A stretch of 64,000 nt of DNA from Pelagibius marinus (GTDB lineage: Bacteria; Pseudomonadota; Alphaproteobacteria; Kiloniellales; Kiloniellaceae), in assembly GCF_014925385.1 (NCBI RefSeq), contig NZ_JACSDK010000009.1, positions 248,001 to 312,000 on the forward strand. The letters run 5' to 3'. Of this stretch, positions 26,052-34,431 are shown piece by piece. A model generated the notes under the pieces. The model was not told the DNA's origin, made no database searches, and saw only the letters and a list, made by a program, of their open reading frames with translations. The translations under genes were made by a program, and so were the position numbers. Numbering within the stretch: position 1 is the first letter of the stretch; each line of letters starts with the position of its first letter.

Positions 26052-27158
26052 ATGGAAGACGCCTTTCGCTTCTGCGACGACCTGGGGCCCGCCAAGGTCA
26101 TCCACATCTACGAGGCGCACAGCGGCCTGAAGGCCGTGCTGGTGGTCGACAACGTGGTGCGCGGCCCGGCCATCGGCGGCGTGCGCATGGCCCCCGATGT
26201 CTCCACCGAGGAATGCTTCCGCCTGGCCCGTGCCATGACCTTCAAGAACGCGGCGGCGGGCCTGCGCCACGGCGGCGGCAAGGCGGTGATCTTCGGCGAC
26301 CCAGGGGCGCCGCGGAAGAAGAAGGAGCCGCTGATCCGCGCCTTCGCCGACGCCATCGCCGATGTGAAGGACTACATCGCCGGCCCGGACATGGGCACCG
26401 ACGAGACCTGCATGGCCTGGGTCTACGACGAGATCGGCCGCTGCGTCGGCCTGCCCGCGGCCCTGGGCGGCATCCCGCTGGACGAGATCGGCGCCACCGG
26501 CTTCGGCCTCAGCGTCGCCGTCGACGTGGCGCGCGATTTCTGCGAGCTGGACCTGCAAGGCGCGCGCGTCGCGGTGCAGGGTTTCGGCTCGGTCGGCAAG
26601 CACGCCGCCCGCTTCCTGGCGGAGAAGGGCGCGGTTCTGGTGGCCGCCGCCGACTCCAAGGCCACGCTCGCCGATCCGGCGGGCCTGGATATCGAGGCGC
26701 TTATCGCCCTCAAGGACGCGGGCAAGAGCCTGGGAGACCACAAGGGCGGAGAGAAGCTGGACCGCGATGCGGTGGTCGGCGTCGACTGCGACATCTGGAT
26801 TCCCGCCGCCCGCCCCGACGTGGTCCGCGCCGACAACGTCGACCAGCTGAAAGCCACGCTGGTGGTCGAAGGCGCCAACATCCCCATCACCGCCGAGGCC
26901 GAGGCGGCACTGCACCAGCGCGGCGTCCTCGTCATCCCCGACTTCATCGCCAATGCCGGCGGCGTCATCTGCGGCGCCGTGGAATTCGCCGGCGGCGGCG
27001 AGCGCCAGGCCTTCGAGACCATCGAAGAAAAGGTGCGCGCCAACACCCGCGCCGTGCTGGAGGCCAGCCGCGACGACAAGGTCGCGCCGCGCGAGGCCGC
27101 CCTCGCCCTGGCCCGCGAGAGGGTCGAGACCGCCATGGCCCTGCGCCGCCGGGCCTAG
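26052..27158 (+). CDS. Glu/Leu/Phe/Val-type NAD(P)-dependent amino-acid dehydrogenase
   Basis: A 368-residue oxidative deaminase. The catalytic Lys region is GGGKAVIFGDP, a second conserved stretch is AGPDMGTDE, and the Rossmann motif is VAVQGFGSVGKHAARFLAEKG. It converts an L-amino acid to its 2-oxoacid. Its position 15 bases after E2 suggests it feeds the same complex, as in Leu/Ile/Val breakdown. The exact substrate (Leu/Val versus Glu) cannot be set by eye. Its stop overlaps the convergent DUF1127 gene by four bases. Confidence 0.9.
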   Translation: MEDAFRFCDDLGPAKVIHIYEAHSGLKAVLVVDNVVRGPAIGGVRMAPDVSTEECFRLARAMTFKNAAAGLRHGGGKAVIFGDPGAPRKKKEPLIRAFADAIADVKDYIAGPDMGTDETCMAWVYDEIGRCVGLPAALGGIPLDEIGATGFGLSVAVDVARDFCELDLQGARVAVQGFGSVGKHAARFLAEKGAVLVAAADSKATLADPAGLDIEALIALKDAGKSLGDHKGGEKLDRDAVVGVDCDIWIPAARPDVVRADNVDQLKATLVVEGANIPITAEAEAALHQRGVLVIPDFIANAGGVICGAVEFAGGGERQAFETIEEKVRANTRAVLEASRDDKVAPREAALALARERVETAMALRRRA

Positions 27159-27418
27159 CGCTGCTGGTCCTGCGCGCCGCGGGCCTCTTCGTAAACCCGC
27201 GCGACAATCTCGTTTCGCTCAAACCCCAGCTGCCTCAGCTCGGCATCGCTGAGCGCCGACAACTGCTCGATACGGCGGCTGACGCTGCACCAGAAGAACA
27301 GGGTAGCGACCCGACGGTCGAGCGCCACCCTCAGGCGAGCGAAGAGACCGCGGGCGGCGCCGGAGATGGCGACGCCGAGGTCCGCGTCCTGGCTCCGGCC
27401 CTTTGATTGAGAGGTCAT
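27155..27418 (-). CDS. DUF1127 small protein
   Basis: An 87-residue protein ending in the DUF1127 (YjiS-like) motif: LSALSDAELRQLGFERNEI. Such Arg-rich small proteins are common in alphaproteobacteria; some bind RNA or affect phosphate and carbon metabolism, but the role here is not known. ATG 27418 has a GGAGGAGGG ribosome site. It is divergent from the LysR gene and convergent with the amino-acid dehydrogenase. Confidence 0.85.
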   Translation of the reverse strand: MTSQSKGRSQDADLGVAISGAARGLFARLRVALDRRVATLFFWCSVSRRIEQLSALSDAELRQLGFERNEIVARVYEEARGAQDQQR

Positions 27419-27588
27419 CTTCCCTCCTCCCGGCCCCGGCGCGCCGCTGCGCCGGAAGACGCCGGAGGTCTGGCCGGGGCAGCGCGGGGCTTAAGGTTTT
27501 GCTGAAAAGGTTCCCCTTCTTCCTACTGGCCCGAGACCCAGATATCCAATATATTGATAAGCCGTTATTCATATCTGAATCATATGGC

Positions 27589-28506
27589 ATGGACCTACGG
27601 CACCTGCGTTATTTCGTCGCCGTGGCCGAGGAAGGCCACGTCACCCGCGCCGCCGAGCGCCTGGGTATCCAGCAGCCGCCGCTGAGCCAGCAGATCAAGG
27701 CGCTGGAGGCGGAACTGGAAGTGCAGCTCTTCCGCCGCAAACCGCGCGGCGTGGAGCTGACCGAGGCGGGCGAGAGCCTGCTGGAGGACGCACGGCGCAT
27801 CCTGGCGGAGGTCGAAGGCGCGCTGGCCCGGGCGCGGCACACGGCACGCGGCGAGCTCGGCCGCCTCGCCGTCGGCTTCACCGCCTCGGCGCCCTTTCAT
27901 CCCTTCGTCACGCGCCTGCTGCGCGACTTCCGCAGCGCCCATCCCCGGGTCACCGTGACCCTGGAGGAGATGGGATCGTCGGAACTGGTCGCCGCGGTGC
28001 AGGCCGAGCGCCTGGACGTCGCCTTCATCCGCCCGGCCATCCCGCCGGCCGAGGGCGTGGCGCTCTACGACCTGCTGGAAGAGGCCATGGTCGCGGCCCT
28101 GCCGGCGGGCCACCGCCTGGCCACCGCGTCGCGCCGCCCGCTGCGCCTCGCGGCCCTGGCGGGCGAGCCCTTCATTCTCTACCGCCGCGCCTCCGGCCCC
28201 GGGCTCTACGACGCCATCGTCAGCGCCTGCCGCGCCGCCGGCTTCACGCCGCGCAACGAGCAGGAAGCCCCGCGCATCACCGCAACCCTGAACCTGGTGG
28301 CGGCGGGCCTGGGCGTCACCCTGGTGCCGCAGTCGCTCAGTGGGCTGCAGGCCGAGTCTATCGTCTACCGCCCGCTGAGCGCGCCTTCGGGCCTGACGGC
28401 GCCGATCCGCCTGGTCGCGCGCAAGAGCGATCACTCAGCCGCCGCCCGGCGTTTTGTCGCGCTGGCTCAGCAGGCCGCGCACAAGCGCGGCACGGCAAAG
28501 GGCTGA
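27589..28506 (+). CDS. LysR family transcriptional regulator
   Basis: A 305-residue LTTR. The N-terminal winged HTH is MDLRHLRYFVAVAEEGHVTR with ERLGIQQPPLSQQIKALE, and the effector domain begins near residue 90 (RLAVGFTASAPFHPFVTRL). The BenM/CatM-like QPPLSQQI helix hints at aromatic-acid regulators but the ligand is unknown. ATG 27589 is the family start; the preceding 60 bases are AT-rich and hold its promoter shared with DUF1127. No target operon is obvious next to it. Confidence 0.9.
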   Translation: MDLRHLRYFVAVAEEGHVTRAAERLGIQQPPLSQQIKALEAELEVQLFRRKPRGVELTEAGESLLEDARRILAEVEGALARARHTARGELGRLAVGFTASAPFHPFVTRLLRDFRSAHPRVTVTLEEMGSSELVAAVQAERLDVAFIRPAIPPAEGVALYDLLEEAMVAALPAGHRLATASRRPLRLAALAGEPFILYRRASGPGLYDAIVSACRAAGFTPRNEQEAPRITATLNLVAAGLGVTLVPQSLSGLQAESIVYRPLSAPSGLTAPIRLVARKSDHSAAARRFVALAQQAAHKRGTAKG

Positions 28507-28532
28507 GCGGCCGAACGCGGCCGCCGCGCACA

Positions 28533-28546
28533 CGTTTCTTATCGTC
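28533..28546. promoter_or_regulatory. TTTCTTAT motif upstream of the DUF1932 oxidoreductase
   Basis: An AT-rich octamer in a GC-rich gap (cgTTTCTTATcgtc), about 90 bases before the oxidoreductase ATG. The same octamer occurs in three intergenic regions of the gallate locus, so it is recorded as a possible member of that set. Confidence 0.25.
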
Positions 28547-28633
28547 TCGGCACAGAATTTCTAAAGCGGCGGCGACTGCCGGCTCGCCCGCCGCCGGCCG
28601 GCCCTATATCCTGGGCCCATCCGGAGGAGCGAC

Positions 28634-29551
28634 ATGAGTGAGCAGCAAGACGGCGCGCCCGGCGCCCTGACCTTCATCGGCTTCGGCGAAGCCGGCCGGG
28701 CCATGGTGACCGGCCTGCGCGAGCAAAACCCCGCGCTGGAAATCCATCTATGGGACATCCGCTTGCAGGGCGAAGACAGCGCGGAACTGCGCGCCGCCGC
28801 CGCGGCCCTGAACGCGGTCTGCCACGACGACCTGGGCCCGGCCGTTGCCGCCGGCGAGATCGTGCTCTCCACCGTGGTCGCCAAACAGGCCGTCGCCGTG
28901 GCCGAGGCCGCGGCGCCGCACCTGAAGCCCGGCCAGATCTACATTGATCTCAACTCCGCGGCGCCGCGCACCAAGCTGGCGGTCGCCGAGGCCTTGAAGC
29001 CCAGCGGCTGCGACGTGCTGGACGGCGCCATCCTCTCGCCGGTGCCCAAGCACCGCCACAAGGTGCCGATCCTGCTGTGCGGCCCCAAGGCGGCGGAAGC
29101 CACGGCGAAGCTGGCGGCCCTCGGCTTCAACGTGGAAGACGGCGGCGTGACCCTGGGCGCGGCCTCGGCCACCAAGATGCTGCGCTCCATCATGATCAAG
29201 GGCGTCGAGGCACTGTTCCTGGAATGCGTGGCGGCGGCCAGCCAGTTCGGCGCCACGCAACGGGTGCTGGAGTCTCTGCAGCCCAGCCTGCCGGGCCTCG
29301 ACTGGCCGGAGCGGGCGCGCTATCTCACCTCCCGCTCGGCGCTGCACGGCACGCGGCGCTCTGCGGAGATGAGCGAGGCGGCGACAATGCTGCGCGACAT
29401 GGGCATCGAGCCGCTGATGGCGGAGGCCGCGGCCAAGCGTATCGCCTGGGCTGTCGAACAGGGCCTCAAAGCCGGCCTCAGCGACGACGCCTTCCCCACG
29501 ATCGAAGCCATGGAAAAGGCCTTCCCCCGCAAGAGCGACAAACCGGCGTGA
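28634..29551 (+). CDS. NAD(P)-dependent oxidoreductase with DUF1932 domain
   Basis: A 305-residue protein of the 6-phosphogluconate/3-hydroxyisobutyrate dehydrogenase superfamily. The Rossmann motif LTFIGFGEAGRAMVTGL is at the N-terminus, the ADN-like turn is IYIDLNSAAPRTK, and the C-terminal helical DUF1932 domain contains SATKMLRSIMIKGVEALFLE with the likely catalytic Lys. The substrate is unknown; relatives act on small hydroxy acids. ATG 28634 has a GGAGGAG site. It is monocistronic. Confidence 0.87.
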   Translation: MSEQQDGAPGALTFIGFGEAGRAMVTGLREQNPALEIHLWDIRLQGEDSAELRAAAAALNAVCHDDLGPAVAAGEIVLSTVVAKQAVAVAEAAAPHLKPGQIYIDLNSAAPRTKLAVAEALKPSGCDVLDGAILSPVPKHRHKVPILLCGPKAAEATAKLAALGFNVEDGGVTLGAASATKMLRSIMIKGVEALFLECVAAASQFGATQRVLESLQPSLPGLDWPERARYLTSRSALHGTRRSAEMSEAATMLRDMGIEPLMAEAAAKRIAWAVEQGLKAGLSDDAFPTIEAMEKAFPRKSDKPA

Positions 29552-29596
29552 GGCCCGGGGGCCGTCGGGCGTGTTCGCTGGAGCCTGACCGACAGA

Positions 29597-30481
29597 TCAG
29601 GACACGTCCTCGCAGCACAGGACCTTCCACGTTTCGATCAGCGGATTGAGAAAACCGACGGTCTGATAGCCCTTTTTGATCAGCCCCCTGTCGCGCAAGA
29701 TCTTCAGGCCGATCTGAACCGCGTCGAATATCTGCTTGGCGTGGGGGGCCCGCTTGGAAATGGCGACATGCCTCGAACCGGGAAGAGCGATCTTTATGCC
29801 CGGCACGGGAACGAACCTGAAGCCGTTGATGTACTGTGACAGGTCGCTTGCGCCGGGAAACTCGCCGACCAGGAAATCTGCTCTGCCCTTTTCCACCATC
29901 CTGCCCATCAGCTCATACCTGGAAACGGTGGAAGTCGTGATATTCATACGCTGCAGGGCGGCCCAGTCGTAGACCCAGGTATCGCTGGAGACGGCCGTGA
30001 ATTTCCTCAGCTCCTCCAGCGTCCTGACCTTCAGCAGCTCCGTGTGGTCCGGCCGCGTGTAGATGCCCTTGACGAAGTCACCGACCCGCAAGACGGCATC
30101 GCTTTGATACAGGTCTTCGTGCTGCGCGAAATCGTTCCACGGCAGGTCGACCATGATCGCGACTCTGCCCGCCAGAAGCTCCCCCCGCGTCCGCGCGGAG
30201 TTCGGGAAGCTGTAGATGGTGTAGGTCGCTTCGAGACCTCCCAGACGGATTGCGCGACAGACCAGGACGAATTCCAAAGACGTACGAAGCCATTGGTCCG
30301 AGAAGAAGTCATCCTGCTCACAGACGTCCGGATGCTCCTCCATGATCCGGGAGATTCTCGGACCGAGATTGTCTGAGACGCCGATGTTCACGTTGACGGG
30401 CTCCGCAGCGACCGGGCCTGCGAACGTCGCGGCGAAGAAGGCGTAGAACAACGACGCAGCGATGAGGAGAGCCTTGCGCAT
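29597..30481 (-). CDS. Periplasmic solute-binding protein (type 2, amino-acid-binding-like)
   Basis: A 294-residue secreted protein with a signal peptide (MRKALLIAASLFYAFFAATF, cleavage near PVAAEP) and a weakly conserved type 2 periplasmic-binding fold: TSLEFVLVCRAIRLGG, GRVAIMVDLPWNDF, KGRADFLVGEFPGAS. No permease or ATPase is adjacent, so it may be an orphan binding or sensor protein. Its GC content looks lower than its neighbours, consistent with transfer. It converges on the oxidoreductase gene. Confidence 0.75.
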   Translation of the reverse strand: MRKALLIAASLFYAFFAATFAGPVAAEPVNVNIGVSDNLGPRISRIMEEHPDVCEQDDFFSDQWLRTSLEFVLVCRAIRLGGLEATYTIYSFPNSARTRGELLAGRVAIMVDLPWNDFAQHEDLYQSDAVLRVGDFVKGIYTRPDHTELLKVRTLEELRKFTAVSSDTWVYDWAALQRMNITTSTVSRYELMGRMVEKGRADFLVGEFPGASDLSQYINGFRFVPVPGIKIALPGSRHVAISKRAPHAKQIFDAVQIGLKILRDRGLIKKGYQTVGFLNPLIETWKVLCCEDVS

Positions 30482-30741
30482 CCGCTTTTACCTGATCCAT
30501 TTGGCCAGTCTGCGAGCCGTGAAATTTTAGCCCATTCCCTGGCCACCAACCGCAAGAAAAGAGAGCCTTGCCGACAAAGGCCGCCGGCTTCGCCAACCCG
30601 ATGATGCAATGCGAGCCGGAGATCAGCCCATGGTTGGCCGAGCGCCGGAACCAAAGAGGATACATCTCCCTCCGTGGTGACCAGGGAAAAGGTCTTCAGC
30701 GGCAAGCTGGGCGCGCCTCGTGAGGCGGCGGGTCCTCGGCC

Positions 30742-31902
30742 CTATTCCTTGTCGCCGCCCGTCAGCCGCTGAATCATGCCAAAAATCGCGCTGACCTGGA
30801 CGCCATCCTTCAGCGCGAAGTGGTCGTCGTAGGCGTAACCCCACCAGTTCCAACAACCCTTCGGGTTGACGGCAAAACCGTTGCGGAACCAGCGGCCGGG
30901 GTAGGCGGCGTCCAGGTCCGCGCGCGTGACGCTGTGCGCCTGGGGATAGAGAATGACAATGCCGTTGCTGTCCGCCCATTCGTTCATGCCGATTCTGCTG
31001 TAGAAGCCATCGCCCAGCACCTCGCGCGCCTGTTGGCAGCCGTGCAGCACCACGTGCAGCCGGCAGGTCTCCCCCGCCGCGCAGGCCGCCGGGACGTAAA
31101 GCGCGCCGGTTTCGTCCAGGCCGTTGATGACGGCCTGACCCGCGGGCACGAACTCGCGCTGGTCGAAGAGAATCGTCTCGCCGGTCAGGTTCGCGGCCTT
31201 GGGCGCCAGGGGGCCGTAGATATGCTTCAGGATCGCACCGGCCTGGTCGTAGTCGCAGTCGTTGATGAAGGGCGGGCCGGTGACCGCGCAGGGCTGGCAG
31301 CAGTCCTCGGTCACCCAGGAATGGCCCGCCTCGCTGCCCGGCGCCGGCGGTTCTGCGCGAAAGCTTTCCAGCGCAATGTTCCCCGGCTCGACCCCAAAAG
31401 CTTCATAGAGCTGGGCACTGCGTTCCACGGTGATGTGGCTCACCGTCTTGTCCGCCCGGCCGGTGAAGAGATAGACCCTGTCGCCGGCCAGGCCGTCCGG
31501 GGGGTCGATCCAGCCGCCCGCGGCAAGCTCCGCCGTGCGCGCACGAAAGGTCTCCGCCGCCGCGACCGGCGGCCGGGCGGCCATGCAGCGGTCGAGGGCG
31601 CGACTGACCGAGCCGGCGAGTTCGCCGCCTTCCGCGTCGACGCTGATGGCGGCGCAGCTGTAGAGGCCGCCGGCAACAAGGCCGACGCCCATGATCAGTT
31701 CGGAATGCGCGATGTGAAGCTGGCTGGCCATGAAGGCGCCCGAGGAAATCCCGGAAACCGAAATCCTGTCCGGGTCGATGTGAAGCCCGGCGAGACTTTC
31801 CTGAGCCCGCGCCTGCGTCGGGGCCGTGGCCAGCAAGGCCGTGAGCAGGGCGATCAGCGTCCAGAGCGCCGCGTGCAGGCGGCGCGAGACAGGCTTCGTC
31901 AT
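30742..31902 (-). CDS. PHB depolymerase-family esterase
   Basis: A 386-residue exported serine esterase. The signal peptide spans about residues 1-32 (AALWTLIALLTALLATAPTQ, then ARAQ). The nucleophile lies in SVSGISSGAFMASQLH, with an oxyanion-type HVVLHGCQQ late in the chain and a candidate His in HSWVTEDCC. NPKGCWNWWGY near the C-terminus is typical of this family of periplasmic poly(3-hydroxybutyrate) depolymerases. Eight cysteines suggest disulfides outside the cytoplasm. ATG 31902 has GGGAGAG upstream. No PHB synthesis genes are nearby. Confidence 0.85.
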   Translation of the reverse strand: MTKPVSRRLHAALWTLIALLTALLATAPTQARAQESLAGLHIDPDRISVSGISSGAFMASQLHIAHSELIMGVGLVAGGLYSCAAISVDAEGGELAGSVSRALDRCMAARPPVAAAETFRARTAELAAGGWIDPPDGLAGDRVYLFTGRADKTVSHITVERSAQLYEAFGVEPGNIALESFRAEPPAPGSEAGHSWVTEDCCQPCAVTGPPFINDCDYDQAGAILKHIYGPLAPKAANLTGETILFDQREFVPAGQAVINGLDETGALYVPAACAAGETCRLHVVLHGCQQAREVLGDGFYSRIGMNEWADSNGIVILYPQAHSVTRADLDAAYPGRWFRNGFAVNPKGCWNWWGYAYDDHFALKDGVQVSAIFGMIQRLTGGDKE

Positions 31903-32022
31903 CGTGGCTCTCCCGTCGGTCTCGAATGGCAGGCAGGCAAACAAGACAGCGCTGAAGCTGTGCGGGGCAACTTGGCGCGCCCCGCGGCCCTTGGCCAGTG
32001 ACAAGCGCCCCTGATCGGGCGG

Positions 32023-32316
32023 CTACCCCTTAAGCTTCAGGGTGGCGATCTCGATGCGCGCGGCGGCACCATAGAGCAGCGAGGGTTCGACAGGTGCCTG
32101 GGCCGGCGGCACCAGCAATGGCCAGGCGGGCTCGATGAGTTCCAGCTGTTCGCGGATGGCCGCGACCTTGTCCGCAGGGGCGCCGGTCGCCTCCAGCTTT
32201 GCCAGCCAGCTTCCCGCCGCCCGCGTGAAGCCCAAGGCGGCCTGATACTCAAAATCCTCCGCGACGCTGCCGTCGTCCTCCACGGCGTCGGCATAGTCTT
32301 CGGCGGCGCGACGCAC
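32023..32316 (-). CDS. Hypothetical protein, start uncertain
   Basis: A frame of about 97 residues from GTG 32316 that is helical and acidic (VRRAAEDYADAVEDDGSVAE) and ends EIATLKLKG. Codon bias resembles a real gene, but no family is recognised and no clear ATG or ribosome site was found; the open frame continues upstream toward the divergent SDR. It may be a small cytoplasmic protein or an unexpressed frame. Confidence 0.4.
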   Translation of the reverse strand: MRRAAEDYADAVEDDGSVAEDFEYQAALGFTRAAGSWLAKLEATGAPADKVAAIREQLELIEPAWPLLVPPAQAPVEPSLLYGAAARIEIATLKLKG

Positions 32317-32587
32317 CAGCCTGGTGATGATCTCACCGATCTCATGCGGCGAGGCGGCGGCGGCGGCCGCCTCCAGGGGCGGGCCGCGGCATCGCGAAAT
32401 TATGCGAACGATTATCAGTATCGCCGCCGCGCAATCTCTTGTCTGGCCCCTGTCCCACAGCCGCCGGGTTGATCGGCGGGAACGGACAGTGGCTTCCCCG
32501 TGTGATGCGGGCAGGCGGCACCATAAGCTAGCATCTCCCCATAAGACGGACCCTGGCACCCGGGGCGAAGCAAAAGGGGAGACAGTC

Positions 32588-33286
32588 ATGACGAAGCGGG
32601 CACTGATTGTCGGCGGCAGCGGCGGGATCGGCCGCGGCATCGCCGTGCGCCTGGCCGGCGCGGGTTGGACGGTGCTGGCCCACGGGCGCAAGGAAGACGC
32701 CTTGGCGCAAACCCTGGCGGCCGTGTCCGCGGCCGGCGGCGCGGGTGAGAGCTTTCAGGCCGAACTGACGGACCCCGAGCAGGTCACCGCCCTGGCGGAC
32801 TGGGCCTCGCGCGGCGGCAGGCTGGACGCGGTGATCTGGACGGCGGCCGGCGGCCGCTCCGTGCCGACGGCGCCCGAAAGCTTCGAGGAGTGGGATCGCA
32901 CCCTCGCGGGCATCCTTCACGCCCCGATGCGCCTGACCGCCCTGACTCTGCCGGCGGTCCGCGCCGCCGAGGGCGCCTACCTCTATCTCTGCGGCATCTA
33001 CGCCAAGATCGGGATGGCGAAGATGGCGGCCCATTGTGCCGGCCGGCACGGCCTGGAAGGCTTCGCCAAGGCGCTTTTCGAAGAGGTCCGCGAGGACGGC
33101 GTGCGCGTGACGCTGCTGCACCCCGGCTTCGTCAATACGCAGATGACCAACCCGGAGCGGCTGGATCCCGCAAAATGTGTCCAGGTCGAGGACATCGCCG
33201 AGATGGCGGCCTTGGCCGTGACCCTGCCGGCCAACGCCTGCGTCACCGAGATGATGGTGCGTCCGCAGCGTTCGCCCTACCGCTAG
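32588..33286 (+). CDS. Short-chain dehydrogenase/reductase family protein lacking the catalytic triad
   Basis: A 232-residue SDR-fold protein. The cofactor motif is kept (RALIVGGSGGIGRGIA) and the C-terminal part looks normal (VTLLHPGFVNTQM). At the active site, however, the usual Tyr-x-x-x-Lys reads HCAGR (AAHCAGRHGLEGFAKAL) and the catalytic Ser position reads LCGIY. The enzyme is therefore unlikely to do standard SDR chemistry; it may bind NAD(P) as a regulator or use another mechanism. ATG 32588 has GGGGAG upstream. It stands alone. Confidence 0.85.
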   Translation: MTKRALIVGGSGGIGRGIAVRLAGAGWTVLAHGRKEDALAQTLAAVSAAGGAGESFQAELTDPEQVTALADWASRGGRLDAVIWTAAGGRSVPTAPESFEEWDRTLAGILHAPMRLTALTLPAVRAAEGAYLYLCGIYAKIGMAKMAAHCAGRHGLEGFAKALFEEVREDGVRVTLLHPGFVNTQMTNPERLDPAKCVQVEDIAEMAALAVTLPANACVTEMMVRPQRSPYR

Positions 33287-33392
33287 GCGGCCCGTCTCAC
33301 ACAGCAAGGAAAACGGGAGAGATCCTTGCGGCCTCTGCCTCGAGTTCGTGAACAGACCCTCATGCCTGAGGGAAACCTCCGTCCTTTGCGCA

Positions 33393-34169
33393 TCAGTCCT
33401 TGTAGGACGGATCAAGACGGTCGAGCTTGCGGCGCAGCGCCGGCCACTCGACCTTGCCGATGGGGCGGTAGCCCTTCTCGGAATTGTTGAACTTGTTGCG
33501 CTCGATGGTGGTGCGCTGCACGTCCTCGGGGATGTAGTTCAGCTCGGCGCCCGACTGCTGAAAGGAGAGCTGCATGTAACAGGCGCGCTCGGCCCGGTAC
33601 ATCCACATGAAGGCCTCGCCCGCCGTGCGCCCGACGGTCAGGAGGCCGTGGTTGCGCAGGATCAGCACGTTGTTGTCGCCCAGGTCGCGCACAATGCTCT
33701 CGCGCTCGGCGACGTCCGTCGCGATGCCCTGGTAGTCGTGATAGCCGGTCTGGGCGATCACCGCCATGGCGTGCTGGGTGATCGGGAGAAGACCGTTCTT
33801 CTGGGTCGCGACGCCGGTGCCGGCACGGGTGTGGGTGTGGATCACGCAGGCGACGTCCGGACGCGCCATGTGGATGGCGCCGTGGATGACGAAGCCGGCC
33901 GGGTTGATGGTGTAGTCGGTCGGCGAGAGGATGTTGCCCTCCTGGTCCACCTTCACCAGGCTTGAGGCGGTGATCTCGTCGAACATCAGCCCAAAGGGGT
34001 TGATGAGGAAATGGTCCTCCGGCCCCGGCACGCGCGCCGAGAGGTGGGTGGCCAGCAGGTCCGACCAGCCGTAGAGATCGACCAGGCGGAAGGCCGCGGC
34101 GAGGTCGACGCGCATCTCCCATTCCTCGGGCGAGCAATCGATCTTGGGAACTTCCTGTGGCCTGGCCAT
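33393..34169 (-). CDS. Class II aldolase/adducin family protein
   Basis: A 258-residue zinc-type aldolase fold. Metal histidines are in CVIHTHTRAGTG and ILRNHGLLTVG, and the substrate-phosphate-type region is THLSARVPG with FLINPFGLMFDEI. Relatives are fuculose-phosphate-type aldolases or decarboxylases; the substrate is unknown. ATG 34169 follows GAAGGA. It is divergent from the TctC transporter gene and probably acts on the solute imported by it. Confidence 0.88.
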   Translation of the reverse strand: MARPQEVPKIDCSPEEWEMRVDLAAAFRLVDLYGWSDLLATHLSARVPGPEDHFLINPFGLMFDEITASSLVKVDQEGNILSPTDYTINPAGFVIHGAIHMARPDVACVIHTHTRAGTGVATQKNGLLPITQHAMAVIAQTGYHDYQGIATDVAERESIVRDLGDNNVLILRNHGLLTVGRTAGEAFMWMYRAERACYMQLSFQQSGAELNYIPEDVQRTTIERNKFNNSEKGYRPIGKVEWPALRRKLDRLDPSYKD

Positions 34170-34274
34170 GGGATGTCGTCCTTCAAGTGAGGCGGTCGGA
34201 AAGCGCAAATGGCCGACGTGCGGCCATCATTAGAACTCAACTCAACATGCTCCCGCCAGGGGCAGGAAGTCATT

Positions 34275-34309
34275 GCACACGAAAGTAATAGTCATCGCAC
34301 ATAAGTAAT
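34275..34309. promoter_or_regulatory. Direct repeats in the aldolase/tctC divergent promoter
   Basis: GCACACGAAAGTAAT (34275-34289) and GCACATAAGTAAT (34297-34309) are near-identical direct repeats in an AT-rich stretch of the 262-base divergent region. They are a candidate operator for control of both genes; the regulator is not known. Confidence 0.4.
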
Positions 34310-34431
34310 CCCTGAGTGCTTGGCGCAAGGAAGAGACCTCAGTAAGGTGATATCAACCGGGCAGCACGCACCGGAAAAATTTAGTGCAGGACAACACCTT
34401 TTTGGGCGGGACTCACTCGAGGGAGGACAAT

